The notes beneath the pieces were generated by a model. It ran no database searches, was not told the origin of the DNA, and saw only the letters and a list, made by a program, of their open reading frames with translations. DNA of 14,613 bases from Pseudoruminococcus_B sp937901805 (GTDB lineage Bacteria > Bacillota > Clostridia > Oscillospirales > Ruminococcaceae): contig CAUWNS010000040.1 in NCBI GenBank assembly GCA_963560245.1, positions 1 through 14,613 on the forward strand, in the 5' to 3' direction. The position numbers and the translations under genes are program-made. Position 1 is the stretch's first letter. Each line of letters opens with the position of its first letter. Of the stretch, positions 1 to 7,027 are shown piece by piece.

Positions 1-2
1 TT

Positions 3-914
3 TATGCGGTATACCAGGCGAGCGCAGGTGCGCTCAGGGGACTTGGCGATACCAAGGCGTCTATGGTCATGTCTGTGGTTATGAACTGTGCTTATCTGGT
101 TGGCAATATCATTTTAATCCAAGTGCTGCAACTCGGCGTGCTGGGCGTTTCCATTGCAATGGTTTGCAGCCGTGTTTTGGTCAGTATTCTGGCTCTTTTG
201 TATTTGCTTCTCAAACGGTCTGATCTTGGTATTAAATTCAAGCATTTCTTTACTTTTGATGGAAAACTCCAGAAGAGCATTCTATATATTGGTATTCCCG
301 CCGGAACCGAGCAGCTGTTCTTTAACGGCGGAAAAATCCTGGTGCAGACCTTTGTCGTAATGCTTGGGACAATGAGTATTACTGCAAATGCAATTGGCAA
401 TAACCTGTTAAATATGTGGCAGATTCCGATGTTTGCCGCTCAGCTGTGCACTACTACCATTATTGGTCAATGCGTTGGCGCAGGTCGGTATGATATTGCA
501 AGGCAGTATTTAAAATCCATTAACCGCTACACCAAATTTATTACCGGGATTATGATGATTATCTTTATCCCCTTGACCCCTGTTTTGCTCGGGCTGTTCC
601 ATCCTCCGGCAGAGGCAGCACATAAGACCATGCTCCTTTTACTGATTCCGATTATCGGGCTGGTTACTACCTGGCCGGCCAGCTTTATTACTCCCAATGC
701 TCTGCGTGCAGCCGGCGATGCTGTTTATACAACGGTCGCTGCATTGATCAGTATGTGGAGTATCCGTGTGGTGCTTGGTTATGTACTGGGAATTGTGTGC
801 GGTTTGGATATTTATGGCGTGTGGCTTGCGATGTGTATCGAATGGTGTACTAGGGCCGCAGTCTTTACCTGGAGATTTAAAGGCACTAAATGGCAGAAAC
901 ATAAACTTGTTTAA
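3..914 (+). CDS. MATE family efflux transporter, C-terminal part (5' end outside window)
   Basis: The open frame runs from base 3 to a TAA at 912-914 with no stop, so the Met at 63 is internal and the gene begins upstream of the window. The visible 303 residues are mostly hydrophobic, forming about seven to eight membrane segments separated by short basic loops. The sequence near the left edge (YQASAGALRGLGDTKASM) matches the conserved loop of MATE (multidrug and toxic compound extrusion) transporters, in which G-x-G-D/N-T follows a helix. A full MATE protein is about 440-480 residues, so roughly the last two thirds is present. Family members are inner-membrane Na+ or H+ antiporters exporting cationic drugs and metabolites; the substrate here cannot be told. 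The closing MATE-like hydrophobic domain ends in a basic tail (RFKGTKWQKHKLV). A strong terminator follows 16 bases after the stop, so this is the last gene of its transcript. Confidence 0.88.
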   Translation, partial: YAVYQASAGALRGLGDTKASMVMSVVMNCAYLVGNIILIQVLQLGVLGVSIAMVCSRVLVSILALLYLLLKRSDLGIKFKHFFTFDGKLQKSILYIGIPAGTEQLFFNGGKILVQTFVVMLGTMSITANAIGNNLLNMWQIPMFAAQLCTTTIIGQCVGAGRYDIARQYLKSINRYTKFITGIMMIIFIPLTPVLLGLFHPPAEAAHKTMLLLLIPIIGLVTTWPASFITPNALRAAGDAVYTTVAALISMWSIRVVLGYVLGIVCGLDIYGVWLAMCIEWCTRAAVFTWRFKGTKWQKHKLV

Positions 915-930
915 AACGAAATGGATTATA

Positions 931-970
931 AAAACCTGGAGGATGGAAAGCCATCCTCCGGGTTTTATTA
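931..970 (+). terminator. Rho-independent terminator of the MATE gene
   Basis: A 16-bp stem pairs 931-946 with 951-966 around an AAAG tetraloop, with one U-G wobble. The right arm ends in a TTTT run. It lies directly after the MATE stop codon. Confidence 0.88.
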
Positions 971-1289
971 AGATCCTTTTCTTTGTGTTCCACCAATTCT
1001 TTGAATTCTGTATCTAACGATGGATTTGGTATCAAAACCGTATTGTGCTTGGCTCCGAAATATAGTAGACTCTGATCGCTGGAAAAAAGCGCCCAGAACG
1101 CGTATTTGGATGCTTTCCAGTTCCAGTTGGGCAAACACAATCCAGAACAGATGTCTAAGCGGGAAAGCTTTAGATGGTAACAAGTTTCGCGATCACTATC
1201 AGAATATCCTTGTCCTGTGTCTGACAAGTTAAGAGCATGGGCAAGTGGGAAAAACACAGCGTATCTCCTTATTGCCTCCGTATGATCGA
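971..1289. other. Unassigned DNA between two terminators
   Basis: This stretch of about 320 bases lies between the MATE terminator and a second strong hairpin, so neither flanking transcript should enter it. The minus strand has an open frame of about 110 codons. It could start at a GTG near 1251 behind an AGGAG and would read on through the MATE terminator into the MATE gene. The predicted protein (for example LCLPNWNWKASKYAFWALFS) matches nothing I recognise, and its C-terminus would be encoded by the terminator hairpin, which argues against a real gene. No promoter, tRNA or convincing RNA structure was seen. It may be a decayed gene. Confidence 0.4.
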
Positions 1290-1338
1290 AAAAGCCAGGC
1301 GGCCTTGAAATAGCCGATTTCAAGGCCGCCTGGCTTTT
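1290..1338. terminator. Bidirectional Rho-independent terminator, 22-bp perfect stem
   Basis: The arms 1290-1311 and 1317-1338 are perfect reverse complements around a 5-base loop (AGCCG), with a GC-rich core and A/T runs at both outer ends. Read on the minus strand it ends in TTTTT, so it can close the DUF1266 operon. Read on the plus strand it ends in TTTT. Confidence 0.9.
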
Positions 1339-1434
1339 CGATTAAGTACATATCGATGCAGCCGTCAGTGGAACATTTTTTATGCCGTTCTCGTTGTCAG
1401 CTGATGAATGACAATGAATTTTCAAAAAATGGGT

Positions 1435-2613
1435 TTACAAGGAAAAACCGATTTTCCTTTGTGCGGGCCAAGGACAATCACGCCACTGTCCGCTGTCTTG
1501 ATCTACTTTTCCAGTCAGCAGGTCTGCAGCGGCATCTGCTAGAAAACCCAGGTAACTTCCTGCGGAGGTGTCACCGCATAGTAATTTCCACATCAAACCG
1601 CCAAATAGATAAGACTGGGCGAACTCACGCCAGCTATGTATTTCCTTAACAACCTTTTGAGAGAGATCCCAAAGAATACCAATGGCCTCGCTTTCTGTAA
1701 GCCAGCCTAAATAGCATCCCCAACGGGTCAGCATGGCTGCCCGGCCAACATCCCATCCAGCCATAAAGCCAGGGGCATATTGATTTTTATACCGTTGAGC
1801 GAACCTCCATGCCCGGATAGTAGATTCGCGGTCATCTTCGTCCATTGTTTCGTCCATCAGTTCCTCCGGCGAAGAAGCTTCGCTATAAAGCTGATACCGC
1901 AAGATATATCCCTCCTGCGCCAGATAACGGATCATATCCAGCAAATCACTCCGGCCATCTATCCCCCAAGAGCGGCGGACAAGGGATACGATTTTTTGTT
2001 CCATAACAGGGATATGTTCCTCTACATCCATATCGTCCAGATTGTGGCTGTTAAGGGTCGATAAAATACCGGACAGCAAGATGCCAAACCGATCCCATTT
2101 TATATCGTTTTTTTGATATGGAACTGCTTGTGACTCGGGCATGGCTTTGATCCGAGCCATAGCTTCTTCCAAGGTCGTATAGAGATTTTCTTCTGTCTCC
2201 AGGCTGAAAGAGAGTTCTTCCTCATTGTCTGCATCTTCCATTTCGAGGGTTTCCAAAACTGCTGCAATTATGCCCATATCCTCTCCAAAGAGTTGTCCCA
2301 TCATGTTTTCAGCGGCAGATGAAGCTGCTTCAGAAACTTTATCATTTATCATCTTTTGCAGCAGTTCCTCATTGACAGCCATTTGAGCCATACTTTCTGG
2401 TTCAAACATCTGTCCAAGGATTTCTACTTGACGCCTCGTATTCGCGGCAGTCTGTTCTTCAGCCTCGGCGGCTATAGATGCGTTTTTTTCAGAGTTGGGA
2501 ACCTCTATTTCATTGATTAGTTCCTCGTTTTTTTCAATGGTTTTTTTCACAGCATCGTATGCTTTCTCATTGGCTTGCTGCGCACGTTTCCTAATCTCAT
2601 TTATATCAAACAT
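1435..2613 (-). CDS. DUF1266 domain-containing protein
   Basis: A 392-residue cytoplasmic-looking protein with no signal peptide or membrane segment. The first ~170 residues are highly acidic and helix-prone (runs of Glu, Lys, Ala), possibly coiled. The C-terminal half carries the pattern typical of DUF1266: GWDVGR at about 286-291, then RWGCYLGWLTESEA, then SWREFAQSYLFGG from about residue 327. DUF1266 has no established biochemical role. The start is chosen at the ATG ending at 2613. It lies 7 bases after a GGAGG (complement of 2621-2625), whereas the ATG at 2619 is only one base from it. That GGAGG sits inside the last codons of the upstream small membrane gene, whose TGA overlaps the alternative ATG, so translation of the two is probably coupled. 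It is the last gene of a three-gene operon ended by the 1290-1338 hairpin. Confidence 0.82.
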   Translation of the reverse strand: MFDINEIRKRAQQANEKAYDAVKKTIEKNEELINEIEVPNSEKNASIAAEAEEQTAANTRRQVEILGQMFEPESMAQMAVNEELLQKMINDKVSEAASSAAENMMGQLFGEDMGIIAAVLETLEMEDADNEEELSFSLETEENLYTTLEEAMARIKAMPESQAVPYQKNDIKWDRFGILLSGILSTLNSHNLDDMDVEEHIPVMEQKIVSLVRRSWGIDGRSDLLDMIRYLAQEGYILRYQLYSEASSPEELMDETMDEDDRESTIRAWRFAQRYKNQYAPGFMAGWDVGRAAMLTRWGCYLGWLTESEAIGILWDLSQKVVKEIHSWREFAQSYLFGGLMWKLLCGDTSAGSYLGFLADAAADLLTGKVDQDSGQWRDCPWPAQRKIGFSL

Positions 2614-2615
2614 TT

Positions 2616-2786
2616 TCATTCCTCCTTGTCTGGGGGGAGCGGGTGCCACGCCGGGGGTTTTTTGTGACGTGCAAATAACTTTTTAACCCGCTTTAGTATT
2701 GCTTCTATAAAATGAAACCATAGATTGCCAAATATAAACACGATTACAAGAAACAGCAGGAAGGCTCCGATTTCTCCCAACAGCAT
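2616..2786 (-). CDS. Small single-pass membrane protein, 56 aa (unrecognised)
   Basis: A short frame of 56 codons plus TGA, easily missed by length cut-offs. It starts at an ATG (complement of 2784-2786) behind a GAGGT ribosome site that overlaps the end of the upstream 161-aa gene. The sequence begins MLLGEIGAFLLFLVIVFIFG, a single hydrophobic helix over about residues 3-30. A basic stretch (KRVKKLFARHKK) follows, then a proline-rich acidic end (PPAWHPLPPDKEE). By the positive-inside rule the tail should be cytoplasmic. The last codons encode the ribosome site for the DUF1266 gene, and the TGA overlaps an ATG (ATGA). Its position between two other operon genes, with essentially no spacing on either side, is the strongest evidence that it is real. 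Function unknown; a membrane anchor or partner for its operon neighbours is inference. Confidence 0.7.
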   Translation of the reverse strand: MLLGEIGAFLLFLVIVFIFGNLWFHFIEAILKRVKKLFARHKKPPAWHPLPPDKEE

Positions 2787-2794
2787 CTTTTACC

Positions 2795-3280
2795 TCACTT
2801 TGTTGCAAAGCGGTGCATAAAAAAGTCGGTAAAAGCAGCTAGTTCATCATCTTGTGATACATAAACATACAACTTCTCATCTTCCAGCCAGTCATAGGCG
2901 TTGATGCCGATGTACCCTTTCTTGTCCGGATAAATGATAAAAGCATCAGTGGGGTACTTGTTACGATAGGCTTTCAAGATTTCAGAACGGCGGTAATAGG
3001 TCGGATCACCGCAGCCGGAAAGATCAGGTACTGTAGGAACGACCACAATCGTCTGGCTGGCTTCGTTCCAACCGACAATTAAATTCCCAATTTTTGTTTT
3101 GCTTCCATGAACAAAACCGTAATTAAAGCGGCTCACATCCTCGGTATAGCCGAAAATCAGCCGATAATTGTTTCCCTCCTCTACAACTTGATTAAACAGC
3201 AGGCGCATTTTCTTTGCATTTGCATTGCTTTTTTCCATGTCAATTTCGGGGCCCTTAAACAGCTTGCTAAAAAATCCCAT
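2795..3280 (-). CDS. Hypothetical protein, 161 aa, first gene of the DUF1266 operon
   Basis: It starts at an ATG 7 bases after a strong GGAGG and ends at a TGA that merges with the ribosome site of the next gene. The N-terminus (MGFFSKLFKG) is short, amphipathic and basic, of a kind that can lie on a membrane surface, but there is no clear transmembrane helix. The rest is a mixed alpha/beta soluble sequence with alternating beta-type stretches (NLIVGWNEASQTIVVVPTVP, DAFIIYPDKKGYIGINAYDW, EKLYVYVSQDDELAAF). I do not recognise the family. Base composition and coding quality resemble the neighbours, so it is likely a true gene. It is probably co-transcribed with the 56-aa membrane protein and the DUF1266 gene, and the three may act together at the membrane; that is inference from gene order. 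Confidence 0.75.
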   Translation of the reverse strand: MGFFSKLFKGPEIDMEKSNANAKKMRLLFNQVVEEGNNYRLIFGYTEDVSRFNYGFVHGSKTKIGNLIVGWNEASQTIVVVPTVPDLSGCGDPTYYRRSEILKAYRNKYPTDAFIIYPDKKGYIGINAYDWLEDEKLYVYVSQDDELAAFTDFFMHRFATK

Positions 3281-3589
3281 ATTTTTTCCTCCTAAATGTG
3301 TTGGATGTTTTATATGAAACTGGATGGATTAGTATCCACAGTCCATATCTGTAGTTATTCAAAACAATCGCTATATTATTTATGGACAAAGTGTCCAGGA
3401 CTGGGAGGAAGCAATTTCCTTCTCCGACAAAATACATACGATTTCTATCAGGTTCGAACCGCAGATTAATAGATAACTTCCTTAGGTTCCATCGCATATA
3501 TTCCTGGTGTATTTTCCTTTATATTTACTTTCGTATCTATGATCTAAAAATAAAGATAAATTCTTGTATCTATCTTTATTTTGTTTATG
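3281..3589. other. Intergenic region upstream of the DUF1266 operon
   Basis: This region should hold the minus-strand promoter of the three-gene operon, but I could not find a convincing -35/-10 pair. An imperfect inverted repeat (TGGAT-N4-ATCCA with partial outer pairing) lies at about 3320-3345, some 50 bases before the first start codon, and could be a regulatory hairpin or operator. A 12-bp A/T-only inverted repeat lies at 3547-3558 and 3571-3582. Overlapping short frames on both strands look like chance. Confidence 0.4.
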
Positions 3590-3640
3590 AAAAAATCCGT
3601 CTGAATACGATATCAAACTACAATACTCGGACGGATTTTC
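3590..3640 (-). terminator. Terminator of the TetR-family gene
   Basis: On the minus strand AAAATCCGTC (complement of 3630-3639) pairs with GACGGATTTT (complement of 3592-3601). An inner GAGTAT/GTATTC stem and a TTTTTT run follow. It lies just downstream of the TetR stop codon. The loop is about 14 bases once the inner stem is formed. Confidence 0.75.
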
Positions 3641-3653
3641 ACAGTGCTTCTAA

Positions 3654-4274
3654 TCAAGACATCGTGCCTTTTTTCAATTTCTCCAGGATATCCACGATTG
3701 CATCAAGTTGAAAGTCAACTGTTTCGTCAGCGGCTTCTGGAACAAGCAGGGGAAGCGTATCAGGAATCGCTCTGCGTATAACCATCACAGTCAAACTCAA
3801 ATTTGTAAATAAATTGATCCTTGCCGTATTCGCTTTTATCCCGAAATTTTCCAATATTTCTCCAAAAAGATGAAGTTGTTTTTGACGGAACATTTGGTAG
3901 CTTTCCTTTGATAAATGCCTGAAAATAAGCTGCTGTTCCTCAATCGTTAAAACAGCGATGCCATTTTTCTCTCCATAACAACAGGCGTAGAGAAAGTGTT
4001 TGACGGCGTCCCGCCAACTCAAAGCGGGATCAGCCATTAGCTTTTTCACATACTCAATGATTTTAGGCTGCTGCAAATATAATGTTTCAACAATCAGGTC
4101 TTCTTTTGTTGCGAAAAAAGAATAGAAAAAAGTACGTGATATACCGACTCTCTTGTATATCTGTTCTACAGTTGTATGCTGTATTCCCTGCCTTGCCATT
4201 AGTTCAAGCCCAACTGTAACAAGTTCCTTTCTGATGCGCTCTTTATCTTCCTCAGAATAGGCCACCTTTGGCAT
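3654..4274 (-). CDS. TetR/AcrR family transcriptional regulator
   Basis: A 206-residue protein of normal TetR length. Residues about 10-58 form the N-terminal helix-turn-helix domain: RIRKELVTVGLELMARQGIQ, then TTVEQIYKRVGISRTFFYSFFATKEDL. That includes the T-V-x-x-I/IS-x-x-x-FY-x-F-x-x-KE-L pattern of the recognition region. The remainder is an all-helical ligand-binding and dimerisation domain that cannot be assigned to a ligand. The start is the ATG after an AAAGGTG ribosome site. The gene stands alone, with its own terminator, a plausible promoter and a candidate palindromic operator upstream, which suggests autoregulation. No efflux pump or enzyme lies next to it; the DNA on its upstream side is decayed mobile-element sequence, so its original partner may have been lost or it may act elsewhere. 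Confidence 0.88.
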   Translation of the reverse strand: MPKVAYSEEDKERIRKELVTVGLELMARQGIQHTTVEQIYKRVGISRTFFYSFFATKEDLIVETLYLQQPKIIEYVKKLMADPALSWRDAVKHFLYACCYGEKNGIAVLTIEEQQLIFRHLSKESYQMFRQKQLHLFGEILENFGIKANTARINLFTNLSLTVMVIRRAIPDTLPLLVPEAADETVDFQLDAIVDILEKLKKGTMS

Positions 4275-4299
4275 ATCATATCACCTTTCAGCATAAAAA

Positions 4300-4315
4300 C
4301 AAATCACATAATTTG
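4300..4315. promoter_or_regulatory. Candidate TetR operator (imperfect palindrome)
   Basis: CAAATCACATAATTTG is an imperfect inverted repeat (12 of 16 positions symmetric, CAAAT/ATTTG arms). It lies between the predicted -10 and the start codon of the TetR gene, where autorepressor sites commonly sit. This is inference only. Confidence 0.35.
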
Positions 4316-4320
4316 ACCTT

Positions 4321-4349
4321 ATTTTATCACAACGGATAGAATAATACAA
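4321..4349 (-). promoter_or_regulatory. Predicted sigma-A promoter of the TetR gene
   Basis: On the minus strand TTGTAT (complement of 4344-4349) and TAAAAT (complement of 4321-4326) are separated by 17 bases, about 50 bases ahead of the start codon. Confidence 0.5.
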
Positions 4350-4527
4350 GCGTGAATAACCACAAGTATGACGTTCTTGAACACTGACGCTTTCAGGGGG
4401 CGCATGGTTTGGAAAGCAGGGTAAGTATGGACGCATTTGCTGCTTTTGCATGTCTGTAGGTCTCCAAAAATGATTATTGGGGAGATCCTCAAGCCTGCCT
4501 TAGTGTTCTGGACAAAGCATTCAGAAA

Positions 4528-4660
4528 TTAAGGAGGCCGGGAAGCACAACGCTCCCTGCAAGGGTTAAAGCCCCGCCATTGGCGACAGCTTTCAAGAAAA
4601 TCGAAGCAGTTTCCACAGAGCTTTTCAATTTCACTGGAGGGCTTTGATTCCCTCCGGATA
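4528..4660 (-). other. Decayed accessory DNA, no intact gene
   Basis: Short minus-strand frames remain here. One of 55 codons (start at 4695, stop at 4528) reads MPKNFKPAKTIFIRRESK and has several cysteines. An overlapping frame reads ALTLAGSVVLPGLLNF before a stop, like a short hydrophobic segment. Neither has convincing family features, and they overlap each other and the relaxase-like remnant. Together with the bases at 4350-4527, where I see nothing, this looks like residue of an accessory insertion. Confidence 0.35.
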
Positions 4661-4895
4661 AATATTGTTTTTGCCGGTTTGAAGTTCTTTGGCATGGTTA
4701 TTTCTCCCAGTACTTGTTGTAGTCCGCATTATGCCGGGCGGTAAGCTGTTCAATCTCGGTTTACAAGTCTTTGGTTGGGGGATAGGTTATTCCATACGCC
4801 TGAAAATACGGGGCGTTGGCTTCCGCTAGGATAAAGTCGCTCTCATAGAGCTGTCTGTCGGTAGGCTGCTCGGTCTTTCTCGGATTTTGTCTGTT
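4661..4895 (-). pseudogene. Remnant of a relaxase-like mobilisation protein C-terminus
   Basis: The minus strand reads RQLYESDFILAEANAPYFQA and then YGITYPPTKDL up to an in-frame TAA (4761-4763). It continues EIEQLTARHNADYNKYWEK to a second TAA, and after a frame change reads AKELQTGKNNI. Read together this resembles the C-terminal tail of relaxases from Clostridia integrative elements. In those, a 'GITYPP' segment is followed by a charged helix and a K-E-L-Q-T-x-K-x-N-I/V motif. A TGA at 4896-4898 also blocks the frame upstream. Two internal stops plus a frameshift mean it is dead. The family assignment is from memory of the motif pattern and is moderate; the decay is seen directly. Confidence 0.5.
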
Positions 4896-4898
4896 TCA

Positions 4899-5090
4899 AT
4901 CCCCTTTGGGTGGGCGTAGCCTTTCCTTACCGGAACGAAGCGGACAACAAAAATCGCATTGGGAATATATTTAGCAGGAATGATTCAAAAAAAATTCATA
5001 AAATATCTCTGATTCGATCATAGTAATATCACTTTATCATCAAATAGTACGGATAGAATAAGAACATCAACAGGAAAACCATAATTCAAC
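4899..5090. other. Intergenic region upstream of the HtrA-like gene
   Basis: The left part continues the decayed mobile-element-like sequence. From about 4975 it turns AT-rich and should contain the promoter for the protease. A TAGAAT at 5054-5059 could be a -10, but no good -35 lies 17 bases upstream, so no promoter is called. The ribosome site AGGAGG at 5091-5096 is strong. Confidence 0.4.
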
Positions 5091-5103
5091 AGGAGGAAAT
5101 CTC

Positions 5104-6672
5104 ATGAACCATGAATTTGACTATAAAAAAGAGCAAACAGAACAGGTGCAGCCCGGACAGGAAAATGAAACACTGCAGGTTCCAGTTCAGCCGCCAGTGG
5201 CAGAGGAAAAGGCGGAATCCATCCAAGCCGAGATTTCGCAGCCTGCTTTCCCAGATTCTGAACAGGTGTCTTCCCAGACAGTAGCGCAGGCAGCGAAACC
5301 GGAAGAAACCGGATTTGTCTTTCAAAGCTCTCCCTTGGCAGCTTCTCAGGAGCCTTCCTATTATACGGCGCCCCATAAACCACAGTATCAGGTTCCTGCA
5401 CAGCAGGAACACTCGCAATACGAATACCGCCCTCAGTACTATGCTCCCCAGCAGAAACAGGACGGACAGCCTAGTCCGAACGGAGCGGCTCGCCGGGAAA
5501 AACGGAAAAAGGAAAAAAAGCCGAAAGATAGAATGACCCGTATTATGGTGGCGACCATTGCTGTTTGTACAGTTGCTTCTTTGGCTCTTGGCGGGGTCAG
5601 CGGGGCGTTGGTTACTTCTTACCTGATGCAAAACCAAAAGCAAACCACATCGCAGGGCAGTTCTTCCGGCTCCACTTCCTCCACGGGATCTGGAAACACC
5701 GTGTATACGGAATCCCCAGGGACAGACGGAAACCTTTCGGTTTCGGGAGTGGTTCAGAAAGTTGGGGATTCCGTTGTGGCAATCGATGTCAGCAGTTCCA
5801 GCGGGGAGTTTAAAGATATGCCCATGAGTGAATCCTCCAGTGGTTCTGGTGTGATCATTTCTGAAGATGGCTATATTGTAACCAACCATCATGTTGTGGA
5901 AGGCGGAAAGTCCATCAAAGTGTATCTGCGCAATGGAGACAGTTATGACGCCAAAATTATTGGTACGGATAAAACAACCGATTTGGCATTGTTAAAAATC
6001 GAAGCAACAAATCTGATTTATGCCCAGTTCGGCGATTCTGCTACACTCCAAGTTGGGGATGCGGCGATTGCTATCGGCAATCCGCTCGGCCTGCTGCATG
6101 GGACTGCGACCACCGGCATTATCAGCGCATTGGACAGAGAACTGACCATTAATAATGAAACGATGAATCTTCTCCAGACCGATGCATCCATCAGCCCGGG
6201 TAATTCCGGAGGCGGACTGTTCAACGCAAAGGGAGAGCTGATTGGAATTGTGAATGCAAAATCCTCTGCGGAATACGCCGAGGGAATCGGTTTTGCCATT
6301 CCGATCAATGACGTAAAACCTGTAATAGAAGCCCTGAAAGAGAATGGGTATGTCACTGGCCGTCCGATTATTGGCGTTTCTATGATCGATATCAGCACAC
6401 AGGCGATGGCCAACATGTACCGGGTAAATCGTTTAGGCGTATATGTATACGATGTGACTGAGGGTGGACCTGCGGCTCAGGCAGGTTTGCAGTCCGGGGA
6501 CTGTATTGTCTCTGTCAACGGTACGAATGTGAGCACTTCCTCAGAAGTGAGTAAAATTGTAAAACAAAGCGGGATAGGAGATAAACTCACTTTTGTTCTC
6601 TATCGCGGCGATGAACAGAAGACCGTGGAGGTCACAGTGGGAGAACAGACCGCACAGCAGAGTAATTCCTAA
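5104..6672 (+). CDS. HtrA/DegP-like membrane-anchored serine protease with PDZ domain
   Basis: A 522-residue S1C-family protease that degrades misfolded proteins at the outer membrane face. It starts at an ATG 7 bases after AGGAGG. Residues 1-143 are a cytoplasmic, Gln/Pro/Tyr/Glu-rich low-complexity tail ending in a very basic stretch (REKRKKEKKPKDR). One membrane helix follows at about 147-172 (MVATIAVCTVASLALGGVSG), then a Ser/Gly/Thr-rich linker. The trypsin-like domain has the full triad: His263 in TNHHVV, Asp293 in TTDLALLK and Ser368 in SPGNSGGG. A C-terminal PDZ domain spans about 418-510 (GRPIIGVSM, GPAAQAGLQSGDCIVSVNG). This order, tail-TM-protease-PDZ, is that of Gram-positive HtrA/YyxA/YkdA proteins. 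It is monocistronic with its own terminator; no two-component regulator is adjacent. Confidence 0.95.
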   Translation: MNHEFDYKKEQTEQVQPGQENETLQVPVQPPVAEEKAESIQAEISQPAFPDSEQVSSQTVAQAAKPEETGFVFQSSPLAASQEPSYYTAPHKPQYQVPAQQEHSQYEYRPQYYAPQQKQDGQPSPNGAARREKRKKEKKPKDRMTRIMVATIAVCTVASLALGGVSGALVTSYLMQNQKQTTSQGSSSGSTSSTGSGNTVYTESPGTDGNLSVSGVVQKVGDSVVAIDVSSSSGEFKDMPMSESSSGSGVIISEDGYIVTNHHVVEGGKSIKVYLRNGDSYDAKIIGTDKTTDLALLKIEATNLIYAQFGDSATLQVGDAAIAIGNPLGLLHGTATTGIISALDRELTINNETMNLLQTDASISPGNSGGGLFNAKGELIGIVNAKSSAEYAEGIGFAIPINDVKPVIEALKENGYVTGRPIIGVSMIDISTQAMANMYRVNRLGVYVYDVTEGGPAAQAGLQSGDCIVSVNGTNVSTSSEVSKIVKQSGIGDKLTFVLYRGDEQKTVEVTVGEQTAQQSNS

Positions 6673-6712
6673 TATTTTTTGCTATCTTCTTTTTTCATAT
6701 TTTCCCTTTTTG

Positions 6713-6755
6713 CACCAGTCCCCTGTACGGATACCGTACAGGGGACTGGTGTTTT
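6713..6755 (+). terminator. Rho-independent terminator of the HtrA-like gene
   Basis: A perfect 18-bp stem (6713-6730 with 6734-6751) has a 3-base loop and is followed by TTTT, about 40 bases after the stop codon. Confidence 0.92.
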
Positions 6756-7027
6756 GGAATAAAAACAGAGATTCCCTCGCTTACAAGGGAAAGATATGAG
6801 ATGCTTTAACGGGAGTGGAAGCCCGCGTCTTTTGTAAAAGTATGGAAACGGTATCCTTACTTTTTCGCTTTTCCTGTACAAATCTGTTTACACAGATATT
6901 CGGTGAAAACAGAAAGTGACAGCATTGGAATACCATGATAGAATATAGGAAAATGAAATCGGGTTTGGAAAGAGGAGGGGAAAGGCGGCGTCTGATTGCT
7001 TTGGATATCCGGATTAATCCGTGACTA
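6756..7027. other. Intergenic stretch with no recognisable gene
   Basis: Between the protease terminator and the DUF3795 remnant I see no intact frame with a ribosome site. It may hold the decayed 5' half of the DUF3795 gene, but no cysteine-rich N-terminal sequence of that family could be read here. Confidence 0.4.

Noticed and set aside
886..1323. 145-codon minus-strand frame across the MATE terminator
   Set aside because: Its first ATG lies inside the 22-bp terminator hairpin and its end is coded by the MATE terminator and gene; kept only as a comment on the unassigned region.
3267..3497. 76-codon minus-strand frame overlapping the start of the 161-aa gene
   Set aside because: It overlaps the strong ribosome site and start of the real gene in another frame, and has no ribosome site or recognisable motif.
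3547..3582. 12-bp A/T-only inverted repeat
   Set aside because: It is too weak to act as a terminator and is expected by chance in AT-rich DNA; the GC-containing hairpin beside it is the better TetR terminator.
4319..4561. 80-codon minus-strand frame upstream of the TetR gene
   Set aside because: It ends within the predicted TetR promoter, has no ribosome site and lies in decayed DNA; no family recognised.
5086..5892. 268-codon minus-strand frame opposite the HtrA-like gene
   Set aside because: It is antisense to a confirmed protease with all catalytic motifs; the translation is Arg/Ser/Leu-rich nonsense without a start signal.
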